DNA from: Flavivirga rizhaonensis
GTDB taxonomy: Bacteria > Bacteroidota > Bacteroidia > Flavobacteriales > Flavobacteriaceae
Direction: 5' to 3'
DNA length: 64,000 nucleotides
Assembly: GCF_004791695.1 (NCBI RefSeq)
Contig: NZ_SRSO01000012.1
Location: 1-64,000 of the forward strand
The first letter of the stretch is position 1. Every line of letters starts with the position of its first letter. The notes below the pieces were generated by a model, which worked only from the letters and a program-made list of their open reading frames with translations, was not told the origin of the DNA and ran no database searches. Shown one piece after another: positions 10,541 through 20,326 of this stretch. The translations under genes were made by a program, and so were the position numbers.

Positions 10541-10599
10541 TATTCAGTGTTCAGTGTTCAGTATCCAGTGCCAACTGTACACTGTTTACTGCTCACTAA
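10541..10599. repeat. Imperfect palindrome in the rpoB-rpoC spacer
   Basis: Repeats of the type TTCAGTGTTCAGTATCCAGTG (left arm about 10541-10570) face partly complementary ACTGTACACTGTTTACTG (right arm about 10574-10597). The whole spacer can fold into one hairpin just before the rpoC start. CAGTGTTCAGT-type repeats occur between genes in many flavobacteria. Confidence 0.5.
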
Positions 10600-10601
10600 T
10601 T

Positions 10602-13600
10602 TTACTCCTCTAGTCTAATATCTAATCCTAATCCTTTCAATTCATGCATAAGTACGTTGAAAGACTCAGGTAGTCCCGGATCTGGCATTGGCTCTCCTTT
10701 AACAATACTTTCGTAAGTTTTAGCTCTACCAATAACATCATCAGATTTTACAGTTAAGATTTCCCGTAAGGTACTTGATGCTCCATAAGCCTCTAGTGCC
10801 CATACTTCCATCTCTCCGAAACGTTGACCACCAAACTGTGCTTTACCGCCTAATGGCTGTTGCGTAATTAATGAGTAAGGTCCAATAGAACGTGCGTGCA
10901 TTTTATCGTCTACCATATGTCCTAGTTTCAGCATGTAAATCACACCAACTGTTGCTGGTTGATCGAAACGCTGACCAGTTCCACCATCGTAGAGGTAAGT
11001 ATGTCCATATCTTGGAATTCCAGCTTCATCTGTAAATTCGTTAATTTGGTCTATTGTTGCTCCATCAAAAATAGGCGTTGCATATGTACGCCCTAAGTTT
11101 TGTCCAGCCCAACCTAATACGGTTTCGTATATCTGACCAATGTTCATACGAGAAGGTACACCAAGTGGATTTAATACAATATCAACAGGTGTTCCATCTT
11201 CTAAGAAAGGCATATCTTCTTGACGAACAATTCTTGCAACAATACCTTTGTTACCGTGGCGTCCTGCCATTTTATCACCTACTTTAAGTTTACGTTTTTT
11301 AGCAATATAAACTTTTGCAAGTTTGATAATACCTGCTGGTAATTCATCTCCCACAGAAATTGTAAACTTCTCACGTCTTAAAGACCCTTGTAAGTCGTTT
11401 TCTTTAATTTTATAGTTATGAATTAAATCGGCAACAAGTTTATTTGTATGTTCATCTGTTGTCCATTTCCCAGACACTAAGTGCGCATAATCATCAACAG
11501 CATTTAACATTTTAAGTGTGAATTTCTTTCCTTTAGGAAGTACTTCTTCACCTAAATCATTAAAGATACCTTGTGCAGTTTTACCATTTACAATAGCAAA
11601 TAATTTTTCAATTAAAGTATCCTTTAATGCATCAAATTTTGAATCATAAATACCTTCTAATTGTAAGATATCATCTTTATCCTGAGCTCTCTTACGTTTA
11701 TCTTTTACAGCACGTGCAAATAATTTTTTCTCAATTACAACACCATTTAAAGATGGCGAAGCTTTTAAAGAAGCATCTTTTACATCACCTGCTTTATCAC
11801 CAAAGATAGCACGTAATAGTTTTTCTTCTGGAGTTGGATCAGATTCACCTTTTGGAGTAATCTTACCGATAAGAATATCACCAGGTTTTACTTCTGCTCC
11901 TACGCGAATCATTCCGTTTTCATCTAAATCTTTAGTAGCTTCTTCTGAAACATTAGGAATATCGTTAGTTAACTCTTCGTTACCTAATTTTGTATCTCTA
12001 ACTTCTAAAGAATACTCATCAATATGAATAGATGTAAAGATATCTTCACGTACTACTTTTTCAGAAATTACAATAGCATCCTCAAAGTTATACCCTTTCC
12101 AAGGCATAAAGGCTACTTTCATATTTCTACCTAAAGCTAACTCTCCTTTTTGTGTGGCATACCCTTCACATAAAACCTGACCTTTTGTTACAATGTCTCC
12201 TTTGATCACAATTGGTTTTAGGTTGATCGATGTTCCTTGGTTTGTTTTTCTGAATTTTACTAATTGATACGTTTTAATATCACTATCAAAACTAACCGCA
12301 GCTTCATCCTCTGTACGATCGTATCTAATTTTTATTTCGTTAGCATCAACATATAGTACTTCTCCTCTTCCTTCTGCATTAATTAATACACGAGAATCTG
12401 AAGCTACTTGACGCTCTAATCCTGTTCCAACTATTGGTGCTTGTGGCAATAATAATGGTACTGCTTGGCGCATCATGTTAGATCCCATCAAGGCTCTATT
12501 CGCATCATCATGCTCTAAGAATGGAATTAAAGATGAAGAAATTGACGATATTTGGTTTGGTGCTACGTCTGTATAATTTACAGAAGTAGGCTCTATTACT
12601 GGGAAATCTCCCTCCATACGGGCAATTACCTTATCATGTAATATTTTACCATCATCATCAACCTTAACAGTTGCTTGTGCAATTAATTTCTCTTCTTCTT
12701 CCTCTGCACTCAAATATGTTGGTTCATTTTTAATATCAACAACACCATCTGTTACTTTTCTATAAGGTGTTTCAATGAACCCCATAGAATTCACTTTAGC
12801 ATATACTGAAAGTGAAGAAATTAAACCAATGTTTGGTCCCTCTGGTGTTTCAATAGGACATAAACGCCCATAATGAGTATAGTGTACATCACGAACCTCA
12901 AAACCCGCTCTTTCACGAGATAAACCTCCTGGTCCTAGTGCAGATAAACGACGTTTGTGTGTAATTTCAGCCAATGGATTTGTTTGATCCATAAACTGAG
13001 ATAATTGGTTTGTACCAAAGAATGAATTAATTACAGACGATAATGTCTTAGCATTAATTAAATCTATTGGGGTAAAAACCTCATTATCACGAACATTCAT
13101 ACGCTCACGAATGGTACGTGCCATACGTGCTAAACCAACACCAAACTGTTGAGATAATTGCTCACCTACTGTACGCACACGACGGTTAGATAAGTGATCA
13201 ATATCATCAATCTCTGCTTTTGAGTTGATAAGTTCGATTAAGTATTTTATGATCGTAATGATATCTTCTTTGGTAAGTACTTGCTTGTCCATTCCGATAT
13301 CAAGACCTAATTTTTTGTTCATTCTATAACGACCTACTTCTCCTAAAGAGTAACGTTGGTCTGAGAAGAATAATTTATCAATGATACCACGTGCTGTTTC
13401 CTCATCTGGCGGCTCAGCATTACGTAATTGTCTGTAGATATGTTCAACAGCCTCTTTTTCTGAGTTTGTTGGATCTTTTTGAAGCGTGTTGTGAATAATG
13501 GCGTAATCACCTTGCTCAGCACTTTCTTTATGTAAAAGAATTGTTTTTACCTCTGCTTCAATAATTTCTTCTACATTTTCTTTATCTAATATAGTATCGC

Positions 13601-14414
13601 GATCAAGCACAATTTCGTTACGCTCAATAGAAACTACCTCTCCTGTATCTTCATCAACAAAATCCTCATGCCATGTGTTTAATACACGTGCTGCTAATTT
13701 TCTTCCTAAATATTTTTTTAATCCAGATTTAGATACTTTAACTTCTTCAGCAAGATCAAAAATCTCTAAGATATCTTTATCACGTTCAAAACCAATAGCT
13801 CTGAATAACGTCGTAACAGGTAACTTTTTCTTTCTGTCAATGTAAGCATACATTACCTGATTAATATCTGTTGCAAATTCAATCCAAGATCCTTTGAAAG
13901 GAATTACTCTAGCTGAATATAATTTTGTTCCATTTGCATGGAAAGATTGACCAAAGAATACTCCTGGTGATCGGTGTAATTGAGACACTACTACACGTTC
14001 TGCACCATTAATACAGAATGTACCACTTGGTGTCATGTAAGGTATCGTACCTAAGTACACATCTTGAACAATGGTCTCGAAATCCTCATGTTCAGGGTCT
14101 GTACAATATAACTTTAACCTTGCTTTTAGCGGAACGCTGTAAGTAAGCCCTCTTTCAATACACTCATCAATAGCATATCTTGGTGGATCTACGAAGTAAT
14201 CTAAAAATTCTAAAACAAATTGATTACGAGAATCTGTAATAGGGAAATTTTCCATGAAGGTGTTATAAAGACCTTCATCTCCTCTTTCTTCCGATTTTGT
14301 TTCTAATTGGAAAAAATCCTGGAAGGATTTAATCTGAATATCCAAGAAATCTGGGTATTCTGTTCTATTTACAATAGACGAGAAATTTAATCTTTCAGCT
14401 TGTGTTGATAACAT
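10602..14414 (-). CDS. rpoB: DNA-directed RNA polymerase subunit beta
   Basis: 1270 residues from the ATG at 14414. A TTG codon directly before it would add one residue and is not needed. The rifampicin-binding cluster reads [14 protein letters not shown] followed by [13 protein letters not shown] at about residues 468-500, with the Asp, His and Ser positions of sensitive enzymes intact. The C-terminal region has the conserved [20 protein letters not shown]. It is part of the rplKAJL-rpoBC string, 124 bp after rplL with an attenuator-like hairpin between. Confidence 0.98.
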   Translation of the reverse strand: MLSTQAERLNFSSIVNRTEYPDFLDIQIKSFQDFFQLETKSEERGDEGLYNTFMENFPITDSRNQFVLEFLDYFVDPPRYAIDECIERGLTYSVPLKARLKLYCTDPEHEDFETIVQDVYLGTIPYMTPSGTFCINGAERVVVSQLHRSPGVFFGQSFHANGTKLYSARVIPFKGSWIEFATDINQVMYAYIDRKKKLPVTTLFRAIGFERDKDILEIFDLAEEVKVSKSGLKKYLGRKLAARVLNTWHEDFVDEDTGEVVSIERNEIVLDRDTILDKENVEEIIEAEVKTILLHKESAEQGDYAIIHNTLQKDPTNSEKEAVEHIYRQLRNAEPPDEETARGIIDKLFFSDQRYSLGEVGRYRMNKKLGLDIGMDKQVLTKEDIITIIKYLIELINSKAEIDDIDHLSNRRVRTVGEQLSQQFGVGLARMARTIRERMNVRDNEVFTPIDLINAKTLSSVINSFFGTNQLSQFMDQTNPLAEITHKRRLSALGPGGLSRERAGFEVRDVHYTHYGRLCPIETPEGPNIGLISSLSVYAKVNSMGFIETPYRKVTDGVVDIKNEPTYLSAEEEEEKLIAQATVKVDDDGKILHDKVIARMEGDFPVIEPTSVNYTDVAPNQISSISSSLIPFLEHDDANRALMGSNMMRQAVPLLLPQAPIVGTGLERQVASDSRVLINAEGRGEVLYVDANEIKIRYDRTEDEAAVSFDSDIKTYQLVKFRKTNQGTSINLKPIVIKGDIVTKGQVLCEGYATQKGELALGRNMKVAFMPWKGYNFEDAIVISEKVVREDIFTSIHIDEYSLEVRDTKLGNEELTNDIPNVSEEATKDLDENGMIRVGAEVKPGDILIGKITPKGESDPTPEEKLLRAIFGDKAGDVKDASLKASPSLNGVVIEKKLFARAVKDKRKRAQDKDDILQLEGIYDSKFDALKDTLIEKLFAIVNGKTAQGIFNDLGEEVLPKGKKFTLKMLNAVDDYAHLVSGKWTTDEHTNKLVADLIHNYKIKENDLQGSLRREKFTISVGDELPAGIIKLAKVYIAKKRKLKVGDKMAGRHGNKGIVARIVRQEDMPFLEDGTPVDIVLNPLGVPSRMNIGQIYETVLGWAGQNLGRTYATPIFDGATIDQINEFTDEAGIPRYGHTYLYDGGTGQRFDQPATVGVIYMLKLGHMVDDKMHARSIGPYSLITQQPLGGKAQFGGQRFGEMEVWALEAYGASSTLREILTVKSDDVIGRAKTYESIVKGEPMPDPGLPESFNVLMHELKGLGLDIRLEE

Positions 14415-14481
14415 CAATGGACGGAATTATGATTAAAAAATAATAGTGATAACGTATACGTAATAATTATATACGCAAAAT

Positions 14482-14518
14482 GGTTTAGGCCTTGAAGATT
14501 ACTCTTCAGACCTAAACC
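14482..14518 (-). terminator. Attenuator-like hairpin between rplL and rpoB
   Basis: GGTTTAGG pairs with CCTAAACC and the inner GAAGA pairs with TCTTC, giving a stem of more than 12 bp with a short U-rich tail on the minus strand (ATTTTG). A partial terminator at this position is well known in other bacteria, where it lowers rpoBC relative to the ribosomal proteins. The same role is inferred here. Confidence 0.6.
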
Positions 14519-14541
14519 TTTATGTTTTTGAGTTGTTAAGC

Positions 14542-14919
14542 TTACTTAAGCTCAACCTCAGCTCCAGCTTCTTCTAAAGACGCTTTTAAACCTTCAGCTT
14601 CATCTTTAGAAACACCTTCTTTAATAGCGCTTGGTGCTTCATCAACTAAACCTTTAGCTTCTTTTAATCCTAAACCAGTTAATTCTTTAACTAATTTAAC
14701 AACTGCTAATTTAGATCCACCAGCAGCTTTTAGTATAACATCAAATTCAGTTTTCTCTTCTGTAGCGTCTCCACCAGCAGCAGCTCCACCAGCAGCAACA
14801 GCAACAGCTGCAGCAGCAGGTTCGATACCATACTCATCTTTTAATATAGTAGCTAACTCGTTTACTTCTTTTACTGTTAAGTTAACTAATTGTTCTGCGA
14901 AATCTTTTAAATCTGCCAT
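14542..14919 (-). CDS. rplL: Ribosomal protein bL12 (L7/L12)
   Basis: A 125-residue acidic stalk protein. It has an N-terminal dimerisation domain ([20 protein letters not shown]), an alanine- and glycine-rich hinge at about residues 35-52, and the C-terminal factor-binding domain with [12 protein letters not shown] and [15 protein letters not shown]. It recruits translational GTPases to the ribosome. It follows rplJ after 64 bp and forms the L10-L12 unit of the operon. Confidence 0.97.
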   Translation of the reverse strand: MADLKDFAEQLVNLTVKEVNELATILKDEYGIEPAAAAVAVAAGGAAAGGDATEEKTEFDVILKAAGGSKLAVVKLVKELTGLGLKEAKGLVDEAPSAIKEGVSKDEAEGLKASLEEAGAEVELK

Positions 14920-14983
14920 TTTTCTATCGTTTTAATAATTTTTTAATAATAATATAATTGTAATAAGTGCGTACTACTTAATA

Positions 14984-15505
14984 CTATCCTTCTTTTTCGG
15001 ATAGTGTTTTAATAATTCCAGCAATAGTTCCTCCACCTGATTTAAGTGCAGAAATAACATTTTTAGCTGGAGATTGTAATAATGTAATTATTTCTCCAAT
15101 CAATTCTTCTTTAGACTTGATATCTACTAACATGTCTAATTGATCATCGCCAATGTAAACAGCCTCTTCAATAAAAGCTCCTTTTAATAAAGGCTTTTCT
15201 GATTTTTTTCTGAAGGCTTTAATTACTTTAGCTGGAGCATTTCCAGTTTCAGAATACATTACTGAAGTATTACCTTTTAAAACTTCTGGAAGCTCTCCAA
15301 ATTCTCTATCTGAAGCTTCCATTGCTTTTTCAAGTAATGTGTTTTTAACTACTGCTAACTTAACGCCTGCTTTAAAACAAGCACGACGTAAATCTGAAGT
15401 ATTACCTGCATTTAATCCTGAAATATCTGCTAAATAGATGTTAGCATTATCGGCTAATTGTACAGTTAATTCTTCGATTACTTGTGATTTTTCTTCTCTT
15501 GTCAT
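14984..15505 (-). CDS. rplJ: Ribosomal protein uL10
   Basis: 173 residues. The N-terminal rRNA-binding domain begins MTREEKSQVIEELTVQL and contains LRRACFKAGVKLAVVKNTL. The C-terminal helix that binds L12 dimers follows (SALKSGGGTIAGIIKTLSEKE). It anchors the L12 stalk to 23S rRNA. It starts 19 bp after rplA. In other bacteria the L10-L12 complex represses its own mRNA; no leader structure was identified here. Confidence 0.97.
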   Translation of the reverse strand: MTREEKSQVIEELTVQLADNANIYLADISGLNAGNTSDLRRACFKAGVKLAVVKNTLLEKAMEASDREFGELPEVLKGNTSVMYSETGNAPAKVIKAFRKKSEKPLLKGAFIEEAVYIGDDQLDMLVDIKSKEELIGEIITLLQSPAKNVISALKSGGGTIAGIIKTLSEKEG

Positions 15506-15524
15506 AATAAAAGTTTTTAACTAA

Positions 15525-16214
15525 TTAACCAATCTTAGTATCAACAGCAACACTAGGACTCATAGTAGAAGACATAAAAATGCTTTTTACATAAACTCCT
15601 TTTGCTGTAGTTGGTTTAAGTTTCATTAATGTTTGTAATAATTCATTTGCATTTCCTGCAATTTTATCAGCACTAAATGATGCTTTACCTATCGCAGCGT
15701 GTACAATACCTGTTTTATCAACTTTAAAATCGATTTTACCAGCTTTTACTTCTGTTACAGCTTTAGCAACATCCATAGTTACTGTACCTGTTTTTGGGTT
15801 AGGCATTAAACCACGAGGACCTAATACACGTCCTAATGGACCTAATTTACCCATAACACTTGGCATTGTGATAATTACATCTACATCTGTCCAACCACTC
15901 TTGATTTTATCAAGGTACTCGTCTAAACCAACGTAATCTGCGCCAGCTTCTTTAGCTTCTGCTTCTTTGTCTGGTGTTACTAATGCTAATACTTTCATAT
16001 CTTTACCAGTACCATGAGGAAGTGATACAACACCTCTCACCATTTGATTTGCTTTTCTAGGATCTACTCCTAAACGCACTGCCAAATCTATTGACGCATC
16101 AAATTTTGTATTGGTAATTTCCTTTATTAATGCTGACGCTTCTTCAACAGAATAAATTCTTCCTTTTTCTATTTTTGCTGCAGCCTCTTTTTGCTTTTTT
16201 GTTAATCTTGCCAT
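15525..16214 (-). CDS. rplA: Ribosomal protein uL1
   Basis: 229 residues, the normal length. It has the L1 pattern: [36 protein letters not shown] near residues 122-140, and [19 protein letters not shown]. It forms the mobile L1 stalk for E-site tRNA release and in many bacteria represses the rplKA mRNA. It lies 19 bp downstream of rplK. Confidence 0.97.
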   Translation of the reverse strand: MARLTKKQKEAAAKIEKGRIYSVEEASALIKEITNTKFDASIDLAVRLGVDPRKANQMVRGVVSLPHGTGKDMKVLALVTPDKEAEAKEAGADYVGLDEYLDKIKSGWTDVDVIITMPSVMGKLGPLGRVLGPRGLMPNPKTGTVTMDVAKAVTEVKAGKIDFKVDKTGIVHAAIGKASFSADKIAGNANELLQTLMKLKPTTAKGVYVKSIFMSSTMSPSVAVDTKIG

Positions 16215-16233
16215 TTTTAATGTCTTTTAAAGA

Positions 16234-16671
16234 TTAATTAGGAAATTTTCCTGTAACGGTTATTCCCATAGATCTTGCTGTACCAGCAACCATTTTCATA
16301 GCAGACTCAGTAGTAAATGCATTTAAATCTACCATTTTGTCTTCTGCAATAGTTTTAATCTGATCCCAAGAAACTTTAGCTACTTTCTTTCGGTTTGGTT
16401 CTCCTGAACCTTTCTTCACCTTGGCCGCTTCTAATAATTGTACTGCAGCTGGAGGAGTCTTAATTACAAAGTCAAATGATTTGTCTTTGTAAACAGATAT
16501 AACTACTGGTAATACTTTACCAGGCTTATCTTGTGTTCTAGCATTAAATTGCTTACAGAACTCCATGATGTTAACTCCAGCAGCACCTAAAGCGGGTCCA
16601 ACCGGTGGCGACGGATTCGCTGCACCTCCCCGAACTTGTAACTTAACTACTTTACCTAATTCTTTTGCCAT
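16234..16671 (-). CDS. rplK: Ribosomal protein uL11
   Basis: 145 residues. The N-terminal domain carries the proline-rich segment [20 protein letters not shown], and the C-terminal rRNA-binding domain ends with TARSMGITV. It forms the GTPase-associated centre with 23S rRNA and the stalk. A hairpin lies just upstream, in the nusG-rplK gap, where L1 autoregulation of this mRNA is expected. Confidence 0.97.
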   Translation of the reverse strand: MAKELGKVVKLQVRGGAANPSPPVGPALGAAGVNIMEFCKQFNARTQDKPGKVLPVVISVYKDKSFDFVIKTPPAAVQLLEAAKVKKGSGEPNRKKVAKVSWDQIKTIAEDKMVDLNAFTTESAMKMVAGTARSMGITVTGKFPN

Positions 16672-16687
16672 TTTTAATAATTTAGTT

Positions 16688-16726
16688 AGATACGATTCTT
16701 ATAGTTGGAAGCAAAAGAACGTATCT
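16688..16726 (-). promoter_or_regulatory. Stem-loop in the rplK leader
   Basis: AGATACGATTCTT (16688-16700) pairs with AAGAACGTATCT (16715-16726), leaving one bulged base and a 14-nt loop. No U-run follows, so it is unlikely to be a terminator. It lies just before rplK and could be part of an L1-binding leader. That role is inferred from position only. Confidence 0.4.
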
Positions 16727-16746
16727 TTTATATAGTGTAACAATTA

Positions 16747-17301
16747 TTATACTTTTTCTACTTGCATATAACTTAATTCTAATGGTGTTTTTCTTCCAAA
16801 AATCTTTACCATTACTTCAAGCTTACGCTTTTCTTCATTTATTTTTTCTATAGTTCCATCAAATCCATTGAAAGGACCATCAATAACTTTAACTGTTTCT
16901 CCTTTAGTAAAAGGAATGGCTACGTTTACGGTTTCTTCTACAGATAACTCATCAACTTTACCTAACATTCTGTTTACTTCGGATTGTCTAAGTGGCACAG
17001 GATCTCCTCCTTTTGTTTCACCTAAAAATCCAATGACGTTAGTAACCGAACGTATTATATGAGGCACTTCTCCTGTTAAATTAGCCTGAACCATTATATA
17101 CCCTGGGAAAAACACTTTCTCCTTATGGATTTTTTTTCCATTTCTAATTTGGATCACTCGTTCGGTAGGAACCAATACTTGATCAACATAATCTTGAAGA
17201 CCTAATCGAGCTATTTCATTCTCAATATAAGTTTTAATCTTATTTTCTTGACCACTTACGGCTCTAACAACGTACCATTTTTTTTCGCTTACTTCTGACA
17301 T
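16747..17301 (-). CDS. nusG: Transcription termination/antitermination factor NusG
   Basis: 184 residues. The NGN domain begins KKWYVVRAVSGQENKIK and continues through FFPGYIMVQ. The C-terminal KOW domain reads GETVKVIDGPFNGFDGTIE at about residues 130-148. It binds RNA polymerase and couples it to Rho or to ribosomal protein S10. It lies between secE (17-bp gap) and rplK (75-bp gap), the standard arrangement. Confidence 0.97.
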   Translation of the reverse strand: MSEVSEKKWYVVRAVSGQENKIKTYIENEIARLGLQDYVDQVLVPTERVIQIRNGKKIHKEKVFFPGYIMVQANLTGEVPHIIRSVTNVIGFLGETKGGDPVPLRQSEVNRMLGKVDELSVEETVNVAIPFTKGETVKVIDGPFNGFDGTIEKINEEKRKLEVMVKIFGRKTPLELSYMQVEKV

Positions 17302-17318
17302 AAAATCAACATTAATTA

Positions 17319-17513
17319 TTAATTAATTAATTCAAAGTAATAACTAACAACTTTACTGAATACTGTATCTACTCCCCAAATTGCCAAGGAAAATATAATT
17401 GAAAATACAGCAACTAAAACCGTTAGACTTTGTGCTTCAGCCCATGATGGCCAACTCACATTGTTTTTAAGTTCTTCAAATGATTCTTTTACGTAATTTA
17501 CAATTCCAGCCAT
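17319..17513 (-). CDS. secE: Preprotein translocase subunit SecE
   Basis: A 64-residue single-span membrane protein of the short bacterial SecE type. It has an amphipathic helix (YVKESFEELKNNVSWPSWAE) followed by one transmembrane helix at about residues 30-54. It clamps SecY in the SecYEG channel. It is the first gene of the block, with tRNA-Trp and tuf upstream on the same strand. Confidence 0.95.
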   Translation of the reverse strand: MAGIVNYVKESFEELKNNVSWPSWAEAQSLTVLVAVFSIIFSLAIWGVDTVFSKVVSYYFELIN

Positions 17514-17671
17514 TTATTATTTTTTTGAACACTTTACTTCGACTGCCTTAAGTATACAGGCTACGTTCAGTGTAAACTTACCTAGAAACGTTTTGTCTCT
17601 TATATTTTCATGGATTAAAAGTTACTTTACTATGCTGAGCATAAAACTTTGACTAACAATCCTTCTCTTTG

Positions 17672-17744
17672 CACGGGTTGAGAGACTCGAACTCCCGACA
17701 CCTGGTTTTGGAGACCAGTGCTCTACCAACTGAGCTAAACCCGT
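17672..17744 (-). tRNA. tRNA-Trp (CCA anticodon)
   Basis: A 73-nt cloverleaf. The acceptor stem is ACGGGTT/AACCCGT, the anticodon loop holds CCA, the T-loop is TTCGAGT and the discriminator is G. The 3' CCA is not encoded. It lies between tuf and secE, as in many bacteria. Confidence 0.95.
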
Positions 17745-17755
17745 AAATATAAGTC

Positions 17756-17781
17756 AAGGTATTCCGAAAACGGAATACCTT
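17756..17781. terminator. Hairpin between tuf and tRNA-Trp
   Basis: AAGGTATTCCG/CGGAATACCTT forms a perfect 11-bp stem with a 4-nt loop. The U-run on the minus strand is weak. It may terminate part of the tuf transcripts or protect their 3' end. Confidence 0.6.
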
Positions 17782-17806
17782 AGCTTATTATTTATTTAAA
17801 ACTGTA

Positions 17807-18994
17807 TTAGTCTAAAATTTCAGTTACCTGACCTGCACCAACAGTTCTACCACCTTCACGGATCGCAAAACGCAAACCTACGTTCATTGCAATTGGTTGA
17901 ATTAATTCAACAGTAATAGTTAAGTTATCTCCAGGCATAACCATTTCAACTCCATCAGGAAGCGCAATGTTTCCAGTTACGTCAGTTGTACGAACGTAGA
18001 ACTGTGGACGGTAGTTATTATGGAATGGTGTGTGACGACCACCTTCTTCTTTTTTAAGGATATAAACTTCTGCTTTAAATTTAGCATGTGGAGTTACAGA
18101 ACCTGGCTTACAGATTACCATACCTCTAGAGATTTGAGTTTTCTCAATACCTCTTAATAAAATACCAGCATTATCACCAGCTTCACCTCTATCTAATATT
18201 TGACGGAACATTTCAATACCTGTAATAGTAGATGTTAATTTCTCAGCACCCATACCAATAATTTCTACAGGATCTCCAGTGTTAGCTATACCTGTTTCGA
18301 TACGACCTGTTGCTACAGTTCCACGACCAGTAATTGAAAATACATCTTCAATTGGCATTAAGAAATCTTTATCAACTTCTCTTAATGGCTCTTCGATCCA
18401 AGAATCACAAGCTGCCATTAATTCCATTACTGTATCAACCCATTTTTGCTCACCGTTAAGTGCACCTAAAGCTGAACCAGCAATTACAGGACCATTATCT
18501 CCATCGTACTCATAGAAAGATAATAAGTCTCTGATTTCCATATCTACTAATTCAAGTAATTCTTCATCATCAACCATATCCACTTTATTCATGAATACAA
18601 CGATACGAGGAATACCTACTTGACGCCCTAATAAGATATGCTCACGAGTTTGTGGCATAGGACCATCTGTCGCTGCAACAACTAATATTGCTCCATCCAT
18701 TTGAGCAGCACCCGTTACCATGTTCTTTACGTAATCCGCGTGACCTGGACAGTCAACGTGTGCATAGTGACGATTTTCTGTTTGATATTCTACGTGAGAT
18801 GTATTAATAGTAATACCTCTTTCTTTCTCTTCCGGAGCGTTATCAATTTGATCGAAGTCTCTTGCTTCTGATAAACCTGCATCAGCTAATACTTTAGTAA
18901 TAGCAGCAGTTAAAGTTGTTTTACCGTGATCTACGTGTCCAATAGTACCAATATTTAAGTGTGGTTTTGAACGATCGAAAGTTGCCTTTGCCAT
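17807..18994 (-). CDS. tuf: Elongation factor Tu
   Basis: 395 residues. The P-loop GHVDHGKTT is near residues 19-27, DCPGH near 80-84 and NKVD near 135-138, followed by the two beta-barrel domains ending [12 protein letters not shown]. It delivers aminoacyl-tRNA to the ribosome. It lies between the Thr-Gly-Tyr-Thr tRNA cluster and tRNA-Trp-secE on the same strand, so cotranscription with the tRNAs is likely. I see no clear promoter of its own. Confidence 0.98.
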   Translation of the reverse strand: MAKATFDRSKPHLNIGTIGHVDHGKTTLTAAITKVLADAGLSEARDFDQIDNAPEEKERGITINTSHVEYQTENRHYAHVDCPGHADYVKNMVTGAAQMDGAILVVAATDGPMPQTREHILLGRQVGIPRIVVFMNKVDMVDDEELLELVDMEIRDLLSFYEYDGDNGPVIAGSALGALNGEQKWVDTVMELMAACDSWIEEPLREVDKDFLMPIEDVFSITGRGTVATGRIETGIANTGDPVEIIGMGAEKLTSTITGIEMFRQILDRGEAGDNAGILLRGIEKTQISRGMVICKPGSVTPHAKFKAEVYILKKEEGGRHTPFHNNYRPQFYVRTTDVTGNIALPDGVEMVMPGDNLTITVELIQPIAMNVGLRFAIREGGRTVGAGQVTEILD

Positions 18995-19068
18995 GTTTTT
19001 TAAATAATTTAATCTTAGTTATATAATAATATTAGTGTATTCTAATTTTTTCTTAATCTTTAAAATAG

Positions 19069-19140
19069 AGCCAATGACGGGAATTGAACCCGTGACCTCT
19101 TCCTTACCAAGGAAACGCTCTACCCCTGAGCTACACCGGC
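19069..19140 (-). tRNA. tRNA-Thr (GGT anticodon)
   Basis: A 72-nt cloverleaf. The acceptor stem is GCCGGTG/CATTGGC with a G-U pair, the anticodon loop TTGGTAA gives GGT, the T-loop is TTCAATT and the discriminator is T. It is the tRNA nearest to tuf. Confidence 0.93.
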
Positions 19141-19148
19141 AGTTCATT

Positions 19149-19200
19149 TACGATTGCCGATTTTAGATTTACGATTTGCATTCGTACATCGTAACTCGTA
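19149..19200. repeat. TTTACGATT-type repeats between tRNA-Thr and tRNA-Gly
   Basis: The spacer holds TTTACGATTG and TTTACGATTT facing ATCGTAACTCGTAAAT, so it can form an ATTTACGA/TCGTAAAT hairpin. The same theme recurs at 21656-21705. It is probably a short interspersed repeat. Confidence 0.4.
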
Positions 19201-19208
19201 AATTTTTG

Positions 19209-19281
19209 AGCGAGAGACCGGGTTCGAACCGGCGACATTCAGCTTGGAAGGCTGACGCTCTACCAACTGAGCTACTCTCGC
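19209..19281 (-). tRNA. tRNA-Gly (TCC anticodon)
   Basis: A 73-nt cloverleaf. The acceptor stem is GCGAGAG/CTCTCGC, the anticodon loop CTTCCAA gives TCC, the T-stem and loop are canonical (GCCGG TTCGAAC CCGGT) and the discriminator is T. A degenerate relative lies 52 bp away at 19334-19409. Confidence 0.95.
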
Positions 19282-19333
19282 AATTTTTAGATTTCTTTTG
19301 GAAATCTTTGGTTTTCAATATGTAATGAACTTT

Positions 19334-19409
19334 ATCGAGAGATCACGTCCTAAGCGTGACGACATTCAACTTGGAAGGCTGAAGCACCAACTATCTAAGC
19401 GGCTCTCAT
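19334..19409 (-). pseudogene. Degenerate tRNA-Gly(TCC)-like copy
   Basis: About 76 nt related to the neighbouring tRNA-Gly. The anticodon arm is nearly identical (TCAGC CTTCCAA GTTGA, one G-U pair) and the acceptor keeps GAGAG/CTCTC. The D-arm is decayed and the T-loop is CTTAGGA instead of TTCGAAC. The T-stem sequence is completely different but still pairs at all five positions (TCACG/CGTGA). It is most likely a decaying duplicate. A structured tRNA-like RNA cannot be excluded. Confidence 0.7.
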
Positions 19410-19481
19410 AATTATTTACATCTCAAAGTTTAAAATTCATTTTTTCGACCACCAAAATTCCTATCGGTTATTCAAAAAAAG

Positions 19482-19563
<82 letters not shown>

Positions 19564-19815
19564 AATTAAACTTATTTCACTTTTTAAAGAACTTTCTCAA
19601 AACAATTGTTGTTTCCCATTTTGAGATTCCTAATTTTAATAGAAATTCAAAGACGCCGAAGAGGGACTCCCTTCGACAAACTTTGTTTGCTACTTTCAAA
19701 ACAAAACATGTTTTGCTTTTCAGAAATGCTCAGGATAAACTTCTCGTCCCAATTAGCTTTTATTTTAAAAATAAAACTTAGGCTAATCACCTAATGCACT
19801 TTTCAAAATTTCAAG

Positions 19816-19889
19816 AGCCGATGGAGGGACTCGAACCCACGACCTGCTGATTACAAATCAGCTGCTCTAGCCAGCTGAGCTACATCGGC
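19816..19889 (-). tRNA. tRNA-Thr (TGT anticodon)
   Basis: A 74-nt cloverleaf. The acceptor stem is GCCGATG/CATCGGC, the anticodon is TGT, the T-loop is TTCGAGT and the discriminator is T. It is the first gene of the tRNA-tuf transcription unit, with a strong promoter upstream at 19940-19968. Confidence 0.95.
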
Positions 19890-19916
19890 TTTTTTATACT
19901 TTTTACGCATAAAAAA

Positions 19917-19938
19917 AGCCCGCTATTTCTAACGGACT
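19917..19938 (-). terminator. hpf terminator
   Basis: On the minus strand AGTCCGTTA pairs with TAGCGGGCT (two G-U pairs) around a GAAA tetraloop, followed by seven Ts. The hairpin starts two bases after the -7 element of the tRNA promoter. Confidence 0.7.
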
Positions 19939-19939
19939 G

Positions 19940-19968
19940 CAAATGTATAGATTTATTTTTTTAATCAA
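19940..19968 (-). promoter_or_regulatory. Promoter of the tRNA-tuf unit
   Basis: On the minus strand TTG (19966-19968), 18 bases, then TACATTTG (19940-19947): a perfect match to the flavobacterial consensus. The expected start near 19933-19935 lies inside the 5' arm of the hpf terminator hairpin. Confidence 0.65.
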
Positions 19969-19989
19969 AACATTTTTTAAGAATTTTTA

Positions 19990-20292
19990 CTATAAATGTG
20001 ATCTTAATTTCTCTTTTCTCTTTTTTAGCTGTCTTTCTAACGATGATACAGCAACATCTGCTCCTTCTTCAAAACTTTTACACTGCTTCTTCACTACAAA
20101 ACTATCTCCAGGAACACTTACCCTTGCTTCAAAAATTTTATTTTCTTTTTCGCTTGTGTTTTCTACTTTTAAATAAACATCAGATTTAATAACTTTATCA
20201 TAAAACATATCTAATTTATCCATTCGCTTTTGAATAAAATCTATTAACTTTTGGTCAGCATTAAAATTGACTGATTGGGTGTTTACTTTCAT
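19990..20292 (-). CDS. hpf: Ribosome hibernation factor, short HPF/RaiA type
   Basis: A 100-residue protein of the HPF/RaiA family, short form. It starts MKVNTQSVNFNADQKLIDFIQKR and has the basic tail of the family (SSLERQLKKRKEKLR). It binds the 30S decoding region during stationary phase and blocks translation. It lacks the C-terminal dimerisation domain of long HPF. It lies 34 bp downstream of xerC with a terminator after it. The neighbours rpsU and xerC are typical for Bacteroidota. Confidence 0.92.
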   Translation of the reverse strand: MKVNTQSVNFNADQKLIDFIQKRMDKLDMFYDKVIKSDVYLKVENTSEKENKIFEARVSVPGDSFVVKKQCKSFEEGADVAVSSLERQLKKRKEKLRSHL

Positions 20293-20326
20293 CCTTCTAT
20301 TTTTTGGTTAATAATCTTTTACTATA

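Noticed and set aside
6229..19140. Any horizontal transfer or rearrangement in the ribosomal protein and polymerase block
   Set aside because: Gene order, lengths and key residues are standard for Bacteroidota.
19640..19700. Second tRNA relic near GCCGAAGAGGGACTCCC
   Set aside because: It shares only a short stretch with the T-arm side of tRNA-Thr and does not fold as a tRNA.
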